Part shown: positions 36,481 to 45,308 of the stretch, piece by piece
Layout of the letters: every line of letters begins with the position of its first letter
Position numbering within the stretch: position 1 is the first letter of the stretch
DNA from: Cyclobacteriaceae bacterium
GTDB lineage: Bacteria > Bacteroidota > Bacteroidia > Cytophagales > Cyclobacteriaceae
NCBI GenBank assembly: GCA_028285685.1
Contig: JANQOR010000034.1
Coordinates: forward strand, 186,001 to 250,000
Length of the DNA: 64,000 nucleotides
Direction: 5' to 3'
Notes under the pieces: model-generated
Databases searched by the model: none
What the model saw: only the letters and a program-made list of their open reading frames with translations
What the model was told of the DNA's origin: nothing
Translations under genes and position numbers: made by a program

Positions 36481-39400
36481 CTATTTGACGATCTTTTTTA
36501 CTAATTCTGCAAATGGGGTTTTTATTTTCACAAAGTAAATCCCTGGATCAATATCTTCAAGATTTAACTTAAGACGATAGCCGGAACTACTACTATCTGT
36601 TATCTTCTTGACAACTTGACCTGTCGTACTAATCACAGTAACTGCGATTTCTACCTCATCGGACCCTAGATAATCCAAAACAAGATTCTTTGCGACCGGA
36701 TTCGGATAAATATTCCATTTGTCTTCATAGAAGAATTCAACATCTTCTGTAATTTCCACTGGTTGACTGTTGACATATGCGTTGGACCCCTTGAAATCTG
36801 CCGCTGAAGGTGTGTGATTGTTGTCGGCAGACACTAGTAAAGTTAAGATATGTCCTGATAACATTTCACCCGAGAGGGCGTAGGAAGAGTAAAGAAACAT
36901 ATTCCCATGGATATTGTAATTTGCGTTGAAGGAAACTGAATTTGTTTCAACATGGTCGATGTTGATCTTATCGGCATCAAATTTCATGTTGAAGTCAAGT
37001 GCTTCTACCTCTGTACCTTTAATAATGACCGGAATCTCATATGTATTACCGCTCCTCTCCATTTGGTCAAAGTCCAATGTAAGTAGTTGACTTTGCTCAA
37101 ATCTGGCGTTTGCTGCATCACTACTTTTCCAATTCCCATTGACATCGCCCATGAGGATTGCGATGTAATCTTCCGCAGTGGTTGCGCTGCATTGACCAAT
37201 TGTGGAAATAGGTGTTGGTAGGCAATCCGGCACAGAGGGTACATTGTTCTTCGAATAGCCAACTCCATCACTTAAAGGATAAACGGAACTAATGGTATAG
37301 GATGGATCTGTATTTACGACTGTTTCAGCCACAAATAGCCAATCTTCAATGGAATTGACACCATCGTTGGTGAAACCACAAATGTTCATAACACTTCTAG
37401 CTGAGATAAAAGTCACGTCAGCTGCGTTCACTCTCCCATCCTGGTTTACGTCCGCGGCAATAATTTGATAAACATTGGGGGTAAATGAAGGATCCAAGGT
37501 CGCAATCTTCATCGCTCTGTTCTGATCACTTCCATTGATCCAACTCATCATATTCGTGCAATTTGTCGTATCACCATAACTTCCCGGGATATCCCTTGAA
37601 ATAGTAAAGTAGTCTCCTTCACTTACCTCATACCTAAATTGACCGTTCAGATCTGGATAAAAGGTGGTAGTTGAAACATCATTGCACATACTGTCTGAAC
37701 CTTGGATTAGTGTGGCGATGTAAGCGGTCGGATTCAAAGTATCATACAGGAGTTTTTTACCATTTACGCCCCAGAATTTTAGTGTCCCTACAAAGTTCGG
37801 ATCATTTGTCACTAGAATATTCTGTACATCATCATTGCAATGAAGACTATCCCCGTTAAACAGTGTAGATTCTGTGACCCCACATAGTTGAACGGCCATA
37901 GTTGTCCCTGGTGCTACTTCACCATTATACTGGAACTCCAATTCGATTACGGTGCCACTTCCATTAAAGTAGGAGGGAAATGGAGCTGTCCCATTGAAGA
38001 ATATTAAGCCATTAATCTCGCCAGGAAAATTTGTGTTTAAAAAAGAGTTTGTAATAGACGAATTCCCACCGTTAGCTACGCTACCTACAATGGCATTTCC
38101 TGTAGGAGTCATCAGGCTTGTATCATAGGCTACACAAAAATCCATACCAATTACTCCATCAGTCACACTGTTAATAGCCTGAATAGGAACCATGAAGGTA
38201 TTACTTGAGCATGTCACTTCCTGATCAGGAATTTTATAATTGCCCATCGCTGAGCAGGAAGAAAGATTGATTCCAAGCTTTACTTCATTGCTGACCAATG
38301 CCATACCGCTAACTATTGCATTTTGTACCCGAAGTTGGTACACCCCTGTATCGGCCTCAAGAAAGGGGTCGATAACGAGAGTAGTATCCGTTGCTCCTGA
38401 AATTGAAATTCCATCCTTATACCATTGATAACTATTAGCTGTTCCTCCGACGGAAAATGAAACTGAGAAAGATGCCCCAATTTGTAGAGCAGTGTCTATT
38501 TCAACTCCAAATGGTTGCTGTGGATTGTAAAAGAAAGAAGTCAGTCCAAGGTTAGTTTCAAGACTTTCAAAGGTCAACAGGTTGTCCCGAATGTCCACCA
38601 CATTGATCGACAAGGCCGATAGATCGGGTAGGTAGGTAAAATTGTTATGATGTGCTATAAATGAAGAAAGAGAGGTAAGATTTGAAAGTTCCTCAGGAAT
38701 TGGGCCGGAAAACCCGTTATCATAGACCCAGAAGCTCCGTAAGTTCGTAAGGTTTGAAATTTCGGGTGGAATTTCACCTGAAAAGTCAGCGCCTCTTAAA
38801 ATAATTACCTCTAATTGAGTATTGTTGACCAGGACATCAAACGGATTACCGGCGAAAGCATTGTTATCAGCGGTAATAGTTCTTAGTTGACTCAAATTGC
38901 CTAGTTCAGTGGGAAGTTCTCCTGAAAAATTATTGTTGGATAGTAAGAGGAAAAATAGATTTTGGAGTGATCCTATTTCAGTCGGAAGTGATCCTGAGAA
39001 GGAATTGCCACCGAGAGTCAGTGTCCGTAACTGAGAAAGTTGCGAAATGGTTGCAGGTAGAGAGCCCGTAAAGTTATTGGCTGAAAGATTAAGTTCTTGA
39101 AGGCTTGTCAGTGAGGTAATCACGTCTGGAAAAGAGCCAGTGAAATTGTTGCCACTTAAAAGTAGTTGGGTGAGGTTTACCAGATTGGAAAGTTCCCCAG
39201 GTAGAGGATTTACTAAATTCATGTCTGTCAAGCCCAAGTCCTGGAGATTAGTCAGATTTCCAATTTCAGGGGGAATGTTGCCACCCATGTCGTTCCCTGA
39301 TAAGTGTAATACTGTGAGGTTTGCAAGGTTCCCAAGCTCAGGCGGAATGTTACCGGAAAGCTGATTTCTAGCTAGATACAGCTCTTCCAACATTGTCAGG

Positions 39401-39996
39401 TTACCTATTGCTGCCGGAATATTTCCTGTCAGACTGCCTCCATTAAGACTTAAGATCCTTAGATTAGCTAGCTGATCTATTGTAGTAGGAATTGACCCCA
39501 TCAAGTTGTTCTCCCCAAGATACAATTCTTGCAAGGAGCCTAAACTCAAAATTGCGCTGGAGATTGAATCTGTTATTTGATTAAATAGAACATCAAGAAT
39601 TTCAAGCGTTTGTAAGTTGGCTATCGAAGTGGGGATCGTCCCCTGTATCTGATTATTGCTTCTCAGGTTCAGTACTCTTAACCCTCCGAAATCACCGATC
39701 TCAGATGGAAGAGTTCCAACCAGGCCATTAAATGGCAAATCGATATGAGTTACTGTATCGTTCGCAACTGTGATCCCAAACCATGTGCTGACTGGTCCAG
39801 TCAACCAATTCGAGTTGTTGTTCCAGTTTACACCGTCCGTTGCATTATAGAGTGCAACCAACGCAAGAGAATCCATCTCTAAACTATTGGTTGGTGCGTT
39901 TGCTTCTGACCTAAGGTCCAAAGAGTTTCCCACAATGCTTGACCCCAACCCAAAAAGGGACAGAGCCAACATCATATGAAGTTGTGAAATTTTCAT
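36481..39996 (-). CDS. secreted LRR / cohesin / dockerin protein with T9SS sorting domain
   Basis: 1171 residues. After a signal region comes the plant-type LRR cap ALYNATDGVNWNNNSNWL, then about sixteen 24-residue repeats of the pattern LxxLxxLxLxxNxxxGxIPxxI (about 70-480). An Ig-like region follows (VSFSVGGTANSYQWYKDGIS, about 500-575), then a cohesin-like beta domain (about 585-740), a dockerin-type calcium motif ADVNQDGRVNAADV (about 845) and a degenerate second one (GDVNGNWKSSDAANA). A second cohesin-like domain (about 985-1085) precedes the C-terminal WNIYPNPVAKNLVLDYLG and ending FVKIKTPFAELVKKIVK, a type A T9SS sorting signal. It is exported through T9SS and probably anchored at the cell surface as an adhesin-like protein. 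Confidence 0.85.
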   Translation of the reverse strand: MKISQLHMMLALSLFGLGSSIVGNSLDLRSEANAPTNSLEMDSLALVALYNATDGVNWNNNSNWLTGPVSTWFGITVANDTVTHIDLPFNGLVGTLPSEIGDFGGLRVLNLRSNNQIQGTIPTSIANLQTLEILDVLFNQITDSISSAILSLGSLQELYLGENNLMGSIPTTIDQLANLRILSLNGGSLTGNIPAAIGNLTMLEELYLARNQLSGNIPPELGNLANLTVLHLSGNDMGGNIPPEIGNLTNLQDLGLTDMNLVNPLPGELSNLVNLTQLLLSGNNFTGSFPDVITSLTSLQELNLSANNFTGSLPATISQLSQLRTLTLGGNSFSGSLPTEIGSLQNLFFLLLSNNNFSGELPTELGNLSQLRTITADNNAFAGNPFDVLVNNTQLEVIILRGADFSGEIPPEISNLTNLRSFWVYDNGFSGPIPEELSNLTSLSSFIAHHNNFTYLPDLSALSINVVDIRDNLLTFESLETNLGLTSFFYNPQQPFGVEIDTALQIGASFSVSFSVGGTANSYQWYKDGISISGATDTTLVIDPFLEADTGVYQLRVQNAIVSGMALVSNEVKLGINLSSCSAMGNYKIPDQEVTCSSNTFMVPIQAINSVTDGVIGMDFCVAYDTSLMTPTGNAIVGSVANGGNSSITNSFLNTNFPGEINGLIFFNGTAPFPSYFNGSGTVIELEFQYNGEVAPGTTMAVQLCGVTESTLFNGDSLHCNDDVQNILVTNDPNFVGTLKFWGVNGKKLLYDTLNPTAYIATLIQGSDSMCNDVSTTTFYPDLNGQFRYEVSEGDYFTISRDIPGSYGDTTNCTNMMSWINGSDQNRAMKIATLDPSFTPNVYQIIAADVNQDGRVNAADVTFISARSVMNICGFTNDGVNSIEDWLFVAETVVNTDPSYTISSVYPLSDGVGYSKNNVPSVPDCLPTPISTIGQCSATTAEDYIAILMGDVNGNWKSSDAANARFEQSQLLTLDFDQMERSGNTYEIPVIIKGTEVEALDFNMKFDADKINIDHVETNSVSFNANYNIHGNMFLYSSYALSGEMLSGHILTLLVSADNNHTPSAADFKGSNAYVNSQPVEITEDVEFFYEDKWNIYPNPVAKNLVLDYLGSDEVEIAVTVISTTGQVVKKITDSSSSGYRLKLNLEDIDPGIYFVKIKTPFAELVKKIVK

Positions 39997-40224
39997 ATCC
40001 AGTCAATTTTTTTAGTTTGTTAGAGGGAAAGGATCGAACAGTGGTGAAACTTTAGAAAGCGTCGGATAGCTATCGTCGATCTTTTTCCAATCTAAATTGC
40101 AGGATAAAATTGGCGTATTGCTCAACTTAGATCAATACCCAATGTTGGGCATTTATAAGTTCTGACCAATTAATCTCTGAGAAAAGGTCCTCCAAGAAAC
40201 TTTTTGTACATGGCGCGCACGAGT

Positions 40225-41481
40225 TTATCTACGACTACCTCTTATAAACACATCAATATTGTCCGGCCTGGCATTGACGTAGTCCAGTTGGATTTTTCCT
40301 TCTTCAGTAAGTTTGATCTTTGCAGGAATCGAATTGACGGTCAGATACCATCCTTCGGGCAAAATCACGGTGTTTCGGTTTCTCCCAAACGATCGATCCC
40401 AGATAAGCTCATTGTTAAACAATAGGTACCTGTTCGGATCAGTGTACGTTTCCTCAATTCGCAAACGCGTGGTTCCACCCTCTTTGACAGGATCAAACCA
40501 TATTACAACAATCTCGGTATCCTCCCCGAAGTTTTCAAGTTCGATTCCTTTTTTCTGTATTTGACTGCCTCTTAATGTTTCCACTTTCAGTTTTTCTCCT
40601 GTATCAAGGATCATAGCAGAAGGGTTACTTGCCTTGCTTCCTTTCCTGACAATGTTGATATACTTGTCAACTCCCGCACGCTTTTCCGTATAATCATGAT
40701 AAAGCCTAAATGAGTTGGTTTCAGGCTGCTGAAGAAAATATACAATCTCGCGATCCTGAAATGCCCTCTGATTCAACACGTAATCCAATCTTGCTTTGGA
40801 CTTATCTCTTCCCTGGGGAGTTGGCTTGTAATCAGGCCAGGGAGATGGGTCTAATGCTTTTCTGGGAGTGCGACTTAGTATCCTTCGAGCCTTGATTTTA
40901 TATGGCACGGCCCCAACTCCATCGTTTAGAAAACTAGCGACAATTCTTCCATCCAATTCGATATTGACTTGAGAGGGATAGTTGGCTTCAATCAACTCGA
41001 ATCCACGTGGAAGAACGACGGCATTTCTCCGAATACCAAGTGAGCGATCAAAAACAATCAAATCTTCTTCAGTATAGTAACTAGCTGGATCCCTGTAGGT
41101 CTTGTCAATTCTCAATCGTGCTTCACCTCCTGGTGGGACAGGGCGTGCCAACTCAATCTGCAAGTACTCCGTGTCTTCACCAGCATTCACATGGCCATTG
41201 GCCCTGGCTACTTCACCCTCAACAATTTCCCATTTCAAGATATTTCCTGAAAATAAATCAATAACCTCATCAACCTTATGCTCACTCCCCTTTCTTAACG
41301 TGTTCCAATAATAGTTGGCCCCGGGAGTAGTTGCGCTCACATCGTAGATGATCCTAAAACTTTGGGAGGAGGGATCTAGTAGTTCATACCTGGTATAAGA
41401 GTCCGTTTGAGTTTGTTGGGCGTAAGAAATCCAGAAACCTCCAGCAACCACTACCCTAAATAGAAATTTTGTTATGATCAT
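40225..41481 (-). CDS. secreted protein with two tandem homologous domains
   Basis: 418 residues. The N-terminus (LFRVVVAGGFWISYAQQ) is a signal peptide. Two beta-rich halves of about 160 residues are clearly duplicates. Half one (about 42-200) has FRIIYDVSATTPGANYYWN, GEARLRIDKTYRDPASYYTE and IVFDRSLGIRRNAVVLPRGF. Half two (about 257-416) has FRLYHDYTEKRAGVDKYINI, GTTRLRIEETYTDPNRYLLF and LIWDRSFGRNRNTVILPEGW. The strongest motif is D-R-S-[LF]-G-x-x-R-N-[AT]-V-[VI]-L-P. I do not recognise the family. Confidence 0.7.
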   Translation of the reverse strand: MIITKFLFRVVVAGGFWISYAQQTQTDSYTRYELLDPSSQSFRIIYDVSATTPGANYYWNTLRKGSEHKVDEVIDLFSGNILKWEIVEGEVARANGHVNAGEDTEYLQIELARPVPPGGEARLRIDKTYRDPASYYTEEDLIVFDRSLGIRRNAVVLPRGFELIEANYPSQVNIELDGRIVASFLNDGVGAVPYKIKARRILSRTPRKALDPSPWPDYKPTPQGRDKSKARLDYVLNQRAFQDREIVYFLQQPETNSFRLYHDYTEKRAGVDKYINIVRKGSKASNPSAMILDTGEKLKVETLRGSQIQKKGIELENFGEDTEIVVIWFDPVKEGGTTRLRIEETYTDPNRYLLFNNELIWDRSFGRNRNTVILPEGWYLTVNSIPAKIKLTEEGKIQLDYVNARPDNIDVFIRGSRR

Positions 41482-41500
41482 ATTTACGAATTAATAGTTC

Positions 41501-41533
41501 ATTCCCCCTTATCAAAGGGGGTTAGGGGGATTT
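41501..41533. repeat. palindromic repeat, left copy flanking the DUF559 gene
   Basis: The sequence ATTCCCCCTT, a three-base spacer, AAAGGGGG, then TTAGGGGGATTT forms a G/C-rich hairpin. It is the inverted counterpart of the copy at 41919. The last codons of the DUF559 gene (SNPPNPL and stop) are encoded inside it. Confidence 0.75.
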
Positions 41534-41901
41534 GATCTTCTCCAATCCTGTATGAAATTGTAAATCTCCGAAAGCACAAAGGCTTTGTTATGTTTCACAT
41601 CAAGATCATCAAATCGCAAGAAAGATAATCCTAAGCCTTCAAGAACTTTTTGTCTTCTGCCATCTCTTATTGGAGCATCATCATGATAATGACTCTCTCC
41701 GTCAACCTCAATAACCAGATTTAATTTTTTACAATAAAAATCGACAATGTATCTTCCAATTGGTTTTTGCCTATTGAATTTAAAGCCTTCTATCTGACCA
41801 GCTCTTAGTTCTTGCCATAGTAAAACCTCAGATAAGGTACTATCATTCCTGAGCTGACGTGAAAATTTCTTGAGATTTCGATTGTATGGAATGAAGTACA
41901 T
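41512..41901 (-). CDS. DUF559 endonuclease-like protein bounded by palindromic repeats
   Basis: 129 residues: NLKKFSRQLRNDSTLSEVLL, then GFKFNRQKPIGRYIVDFYC and LNLVIEVDGESHY, LSFLRFDDLDV and a C-terminal helix. This is DUF559, related to the very-short-patch-repair nuclease fold: D in IVDFYC and E in VIEVDGESH are the probable catalytic residues. The C-terminal SNPPNPL is written by the flanking palindromic repeat, which I remember as a common feature of such genes in Bacteroidota. It may be a mobile gene or cooperate with the repeats, as RAYT transposases do with REPs. The transcript reads leftwards toward the 418-residue gene, 30 bases further on. Confidence 0.85.
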   Translation of the reverse strand: MYFIPYNRNLKKFSRQLRNDSTLSEVLLWQELRAGQIEGFKFNRQKPIGRYIVDFYCKKLNLVIEVDGESHYHDDAPIRDGRRQKVLEGLGLSFLRFDDLDVKHNKAFVLSEIYNFIQDWRRSNPPNPL

Positions 41902-41918
41902 GGATCCTAAATTAATTG

Positions 41919-41953
41919 AAATCCCCCTAGCCCCCTTTTAGAAAGGGGGAATA
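41919..41953. repeat. palindromic repeat, right copy flanking the DUF559 gene
   Basis: AAATCCCCCTAGCCCCCTTT, then TAGAAAGGGGGAATA. Reversed, this gives ATTCCCCCTTT, a short loop, AAAGGGGG, CTAGGGGGATTT, matching the left copy with few changes in inverted orientation. It lies upstream of the DUF559 start. Confidence 0.75.
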
Positions 41954-41997
41954 TTCAAATACAAAGAGATTCTTCCAGTTAAAGTGATCCAACGAAC

Positions 41998-42005
41998 TAC
42001 TTTTG
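41998..42005 (+). promoter_or_regulatory. possible -7 element of glnS
   Basis: TACTTTTG fits the TAnnTTTG consensus and lies 19 bases before the glnS ATG. No good TTTG -33 box was found about 20 bases upstream, so support is partial. Confidence 0.3.
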
Positions 42006-42024
42006 CATCTCACTATTTCATCAC

Positions 42025-43686
42025 ATGGAAGAAAAGAAAGAGTCCCTCAATTTTATTGAGCAAATGATTGAAGCAGACCTGGAAAATGGGAAGCACAGTT
42101 CCGTTGTTACTCGATTTCCACCTGAACCAAATGGCTACCTACACATTGGACATGCTAAGTCTATCTGTTTGAATTTCGGTCTTGCTCAGAAATATGGCGG
42201 CACCTGTAACCTTCGGTTTGACGATACCAATCCGGAAAAAGAAGATACGGAGTACGTTGATTCCATCAAGCATGATATCAAGTGGCTTGGTTTTGATTGG
42301 GATGAACGGGAGTATTACGCCTCAGATTACTTCGAGCAACTCTATGAGATGGCACTCAAGCTGATTAAAAAAGGATCCGCTTATGTCGATGATCTGCCTG
42401 CTGATGAATTCAATAAATTAAAGGGAACACCAACAGAACCCGGAACCCCAAGTCCATATAGAGACAGACCAGTAGAGGAAAATCTGGACCTCTTTACGCG
42501 AATGAGGACAGGTGAATTTAAGGAAGGGGATCGTGTTCTGCGAGCAAAAATTGATCTTAGCTCTCCCAACATGCACATGCGTGATCCCATTTTGTTTCGG
42601 ATCAAGCATACGGATCACCACCGTACCGGGAGTGCATGGTGCATTTATCCCACCTATGATTTCGCACATGGCCAGTCCGATAGCATAGAGAACGTGACAC
42701 ACTCTCTCTGCACCCTGGAGTTTGAAGTGCATCGCCCGTTATATAATTGGTTGATTAAAGAACTTGAGATCTACCCATCAGAACAGACTGAGTTTGCGCG
42801 GTTGAACCTCAGCTATACGATCGTCAGCAAGAGAAAACTTAGAGAGCTTGTCGAAGGCAATCATGTGAATGGATGGGACGATCCACGAATGCCTACGCTC
42901 TCGGGCATAAGGAGAAGGGGGTTTACACCTGAATCAATTCGGGAATTCGTGAAGAAAACGGGTGTTGCAAAAAGAGATGGTCTAAATGACGTAGCACTGT
43001 TGGAACATGCCGTACGGGAAGATCTAAATGCCAAAACAAACCGTGTATTTGGGATTATGGATCCATTAAAACTGATCATTACCAACTGGCCAGAGGATAA
43101 AACCGAGATGCTTCCAGCTGTCAACAATCCAGGCGACGAATCAGTAGGATCGCGAGAGATGGCATTCACAAAGGAGCTCTATGTCGATCAGGTGGATTTT
43201 ATGGAAGATCCCCCAAGTCCAAAAAAGTGGTATAGGTTGGGCCCGGAACGCGAAGTGCGTCTCAAGTTTGGCTATATCATAAAGTGCACGGGATTCAAAA
43301 AAGCTGACGATGGAAGTATTGTAGAGATTTACGCAGAATACGATCCTGACACTAAAAGTGGACATGATACGAGCGGAAAGAAAGTGAAAGGAACCTTGGG
43401 ATGGGTTTCTGCAAAGCATAACATCAATGCAGAAATTCGACTGTATGATCGGCTGTTCCTAACTGAAAACATGAATGACATTGACGACGATTTCAAAAAC
43501 CATCTCAATCCCGACTCTTTGGAAATAAACACGAAAGCCGTGCTTGAGGAATCGTTGAAAAGCGCCAACGTTGGAGACCAGATACAGTTCGAACGAATCG
43601 GTTATTTCCGGGTTGATGAAGATTCTACTCGGGACAAGTTGGTTTTTAACAGGACAATAACGCTGCGTGACAATTGGGCTAAGTAA
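42025..43686 (+). CDS. glnS: glutaminyl-tRNA synthetase
   Basis: 553 residues, full length for bacterial GlnRS. The class I signatures are HIGHAKSICLNFGLA (HIGH near 40-43) and the KMSKS equivalent VSKRKLRELV (near 267). Amino-acid pocket sequence FDDTNPEKEDTEYVDSI and the anticodon-binding beta-barrels (residues 340 on, with REVRLKFGYIIKCTGF) are all present. It charges tRNA-Gln directly. The gene is transcribed alone, with the DUF559 cassette just upstream, and is followed by a MOSC gene. Confidence 0.97.
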   Translation: MEEKKESLNFIEQMIEADLENGKHSSVVTRFPPEPNGYLHIGHAKSICLNFGLAQKYGGTCNLRFDDTNPEKEDTEYVDSIKHDIKWLGFDWDEREYYASDYFEQLYEMALKLIKKGSAYVDDLPADEFNKLKGTPTEPGTPSPYRDRPVEENLDLFTRMRTGEFKEGDRVLRAKIDLSSPNMHMRDPILFRIKHTDHHRTGSAWCIYPTYDFAHGQSDSIENVTHSLCTLEFEVHRPLYNWLIKELEIYPSEQTEFARLNLSYTIVSKRKLRELVEGNHVNGWDDPRMPTLSGIRRRGFTPESIREFVKKTGVAKRDGLNDVALLEHAVREDLNAKTNRVFGIMDPLKLIITNWPEDKTEMLPAVNNPGDESVGSREMAFTKELYVDQVDFMEDPPSPKKWYRLGPEREVRLKFGYIIKCTGFKKADDGSIVEIYAEYDPDTKSGHDTSGKKVKGTLGWVSAKHNINAEIRLYDRLFLTENMNDIDDDFKNHLNPDSLEINTKAVLEESLKSANVGDQIQFERIGYFRVDEDSTRDKLVFNRTITLRDNWAK

Positions 43687-43727
43687 TGAGTTTTATAATG
43701 TTGGATTTTGGATTTTAAAATGTCCCC

Positions 43728-44519
43728 ATGATTAAGGTAACCGGTCTGTATATCTATCCCATCAAGTCTTTACGAGGGATAGAAGTCGATAGCTGTGAAG
43801 TATTGGAAAGAGGATTTAAGCACGATCGCCGATGGATGATCATAGATTCAGATAACAAGCTGGTCACTCAGCGCACACATCCCCACCTATCGCAAATCAA
43901 GGTTCATTTGCGTGATGATGCAATCGTTGCCTCTCACACAGGGTATGATGATATTGAAATCCCTCTGATGCTTAATGAAGGCAGGGAAGAACAAGTAACT
44001 GTCTGGAATGATGAAGTGCCTGCGATTGTGGCTGATGAGAAGATCAACGACTGGATCTCTTCAATTGCACGCATGCATTGTAGACTGGTTTTCATGCCTG
44101 AACATTTCGAACGACGCGTAAATCCTGAAAGAGCAAGAAATCACGAAAATGTGAGTTTCGCCGATGGCTACCCGTATCTTATTATCAGTGAGGCTTCACT
44201 GGAGGACCTAAATTCAAGGATGGACACACCACTGCCCATGCATCGCTTTCGTCCCAACATTGTTGTAAAAGGTGTTGAGCCCTATGCGGAGGATAATTGG
44301 AAGGATTTTAGCATTGGAAAAGTTTCTTTTTATGGAGCGAATCCATGCAAACGATGTGTTTTCACAACAATCGACCAAGAAACCGGGGAAAAGGGAGCTG
44401 AACCACTCAAAACGCTGGCTACCTACAGAAGAGAAGGTTCTGAGGTGATCTTTGGTTTGAATGCCATTGCCTCTTCCGGAGGTATTATTGGGGTTGGGGA
44501 TGAGGTGAAATTAGGTTGA
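43728..44519 (+). CDS. MOSC-domain protein (MOSC_N plus MOSC)
   Basis: 263 residues. The MOSC_N beta-barrel starts VTGLYIYPIKSLRGIEVDSC and ERGFKHDRRWMIIDSDNKLV. The MOSC domain carries RFRPNIVVKGVEPYAEDNWK and the conserved Cys of GANPCKRCVFTTIDQETGEK, then ILS-like end ASSGGIIGVGDEVKLG. Relatives (mARC, YcbX) bind molybdenum cofactor through that Cys and reduce N-hydroxylated compounds. YcbX has an extra ferredoxin domain that is absent here, so electrons must come from another protein. Confidence 0.88.
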   Translation: MIKVTGLYIYPIKSLRGIEVDSCEVLERGFKHDRRWMIIDSDNKLVTQRTHPHLSQIKVHLRDDAIVASHTGYDDIEIPLMLNEGREEQVTVWNDEVPAIVADEKINDWISSIARMHCRLVFMPEHFERRVNPERARNHENVSFADGYPYLIISEASLEDLNSRMDTPLPMHRFRPNIVVKGVEPYAEDNWKDFSIGKVSFYGANPCKRCVFTTIDQETGEKGAEPLKTLATYRREGSEVIFGLNAIASSGGIIGVGDEVKLG

Positions 44520-44530
44520 TTTGGGAATTG

Positions 44531-44592
44531 GTTAATTAGTTAATAACAAAAAGACTAATTAACTATTTCACTAATTGACTAATCCACTAATC
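44531..44592. repeat. AT-rich inverted and tandem repeat
   Basis: GTTAATTAGT (44531-44540) is a perfect inverted match of ACTAATTAAC (44554-44563), followed by several imperfect copies of ACTAAT(T/C)xx up to the end of the adjacent minus-strand gene. It lies between convergent genes and could act as a terminator; such A/T repeats are common in these genomes. Confidence 0.5.
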
Positions 44593-45304
44593 ACATCTCC
44601 CTGACACTCCATACCTCATAAAGGGGCTGACCTCTGCTATTGTTGCCCGAATGATGCCACTTGCCTTCTTTCATTTCGTAATTGAACTCCAAAGAAGCGC
44701 CTACGCGACTATCATCTCTTGAGAAGAACTCGATGTTCTCGGTATACTTTCCATCAACTGTCGTGTATGTACCGCCACCAGTTCCAGAGAATCGTTTGGT
44801 TTCAGTATTGTAGGCGATCCATTGAAATCGAGTCCCGGACAATATTTTCATCGTCTTTCGTGGACGATTGGTGTCTCGTTCCTGCATTTCCCCATTTCGA
44901 ATTCTTCCTGACATCAACCAGGCTCCACTAAGATCACCCGGCGAACCATCATCCACGCGTTTGAACACATCGTTTGAACCTCCAATTTTTACCTGATCTT
45001 CCGAAATCTCAAGTTGGAAGACAGCGGTTGTTCCAACTCTGGCTGAATCACGGGTGTCAAACTCAATTATTTCGGTCATGGTCGTACCATCCAAAGACCA
45101 GGTTCCACCATTTGTGGCAATAAACTCCCCTGTTTTGTTGTCATACCAGGTTGCCACCTGATATTTTTCTGAGAGAATGACCGCAACCTTCACTTCCCGA
45201 CCATTCTCGTCCGTACTGACCATTTCCCATGCTCCAACCAATGATTGTGCATTGATTACAAGACCACCCAGAATGGCGATGCAAAAGGATAAAATATTTT
45301 TCAT
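44591..45304 (-). CDS. secreted protein with two lipocalin-like repeats
   Basis: 237 residues. Signal peptide ILSFCIAILGGLVINAQ. Two homologous domains follow: SLVGAWEMVSTDENGREVKV with TGEFIATNGGTWSLDG and EFDTRDSARVGTTAVFQLEI, and DLSGAWLMSGRIRNGEM with TKRFSGTGGGTYTTVDGKY and EFFSRDDSRVGASLEFNYEM. The pattern (GAW, TGGGT, R-x-S-x-V/A-G) is lipocalin-like. It starts four bases after the stop of the copper monooxygenase-like gene, so the two are probably co-transcribed. An ATG nine codons upstream is in frame but would lie before the signal peptide. Confidence 0.7.
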   Translation of the reverse strand: MKNILSFCIAILGGLVINAQSLVGAWEMVSTDENGREVKVAVILSEKYQVATWYDNKTGEFIATNGGTWSLDGTTMTEIIEFDTRDSARVGTTAVFQLEISEDQVKIGGSNDVFKRVDDGSPGDLSGAWLMSGRIRNGEMQERDTNRPRKTMKILSGTRFQWIAYNTETKRFSGTGGGTYTTVDGKYTENIEFFSRDDSRVGASLEFNYEMKEGKWHHSGNNSRGQPLYEVWSVREM

Positions 45305-45308
45305 GTTC

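Noticed and set aside
38640-39720. Regular repeats resembling an array or satellite DNA
   Set aside because: They are the 72-base coding repeats of the LRR domain, too divergent and in frame, not a CRISPR or satellite.
44531-44592. Possible insertion-sequence end
   Set aside because: Only short A/T-rich repeats without a transposase or target duplication; more likely a terminator-like intergenic repeat.
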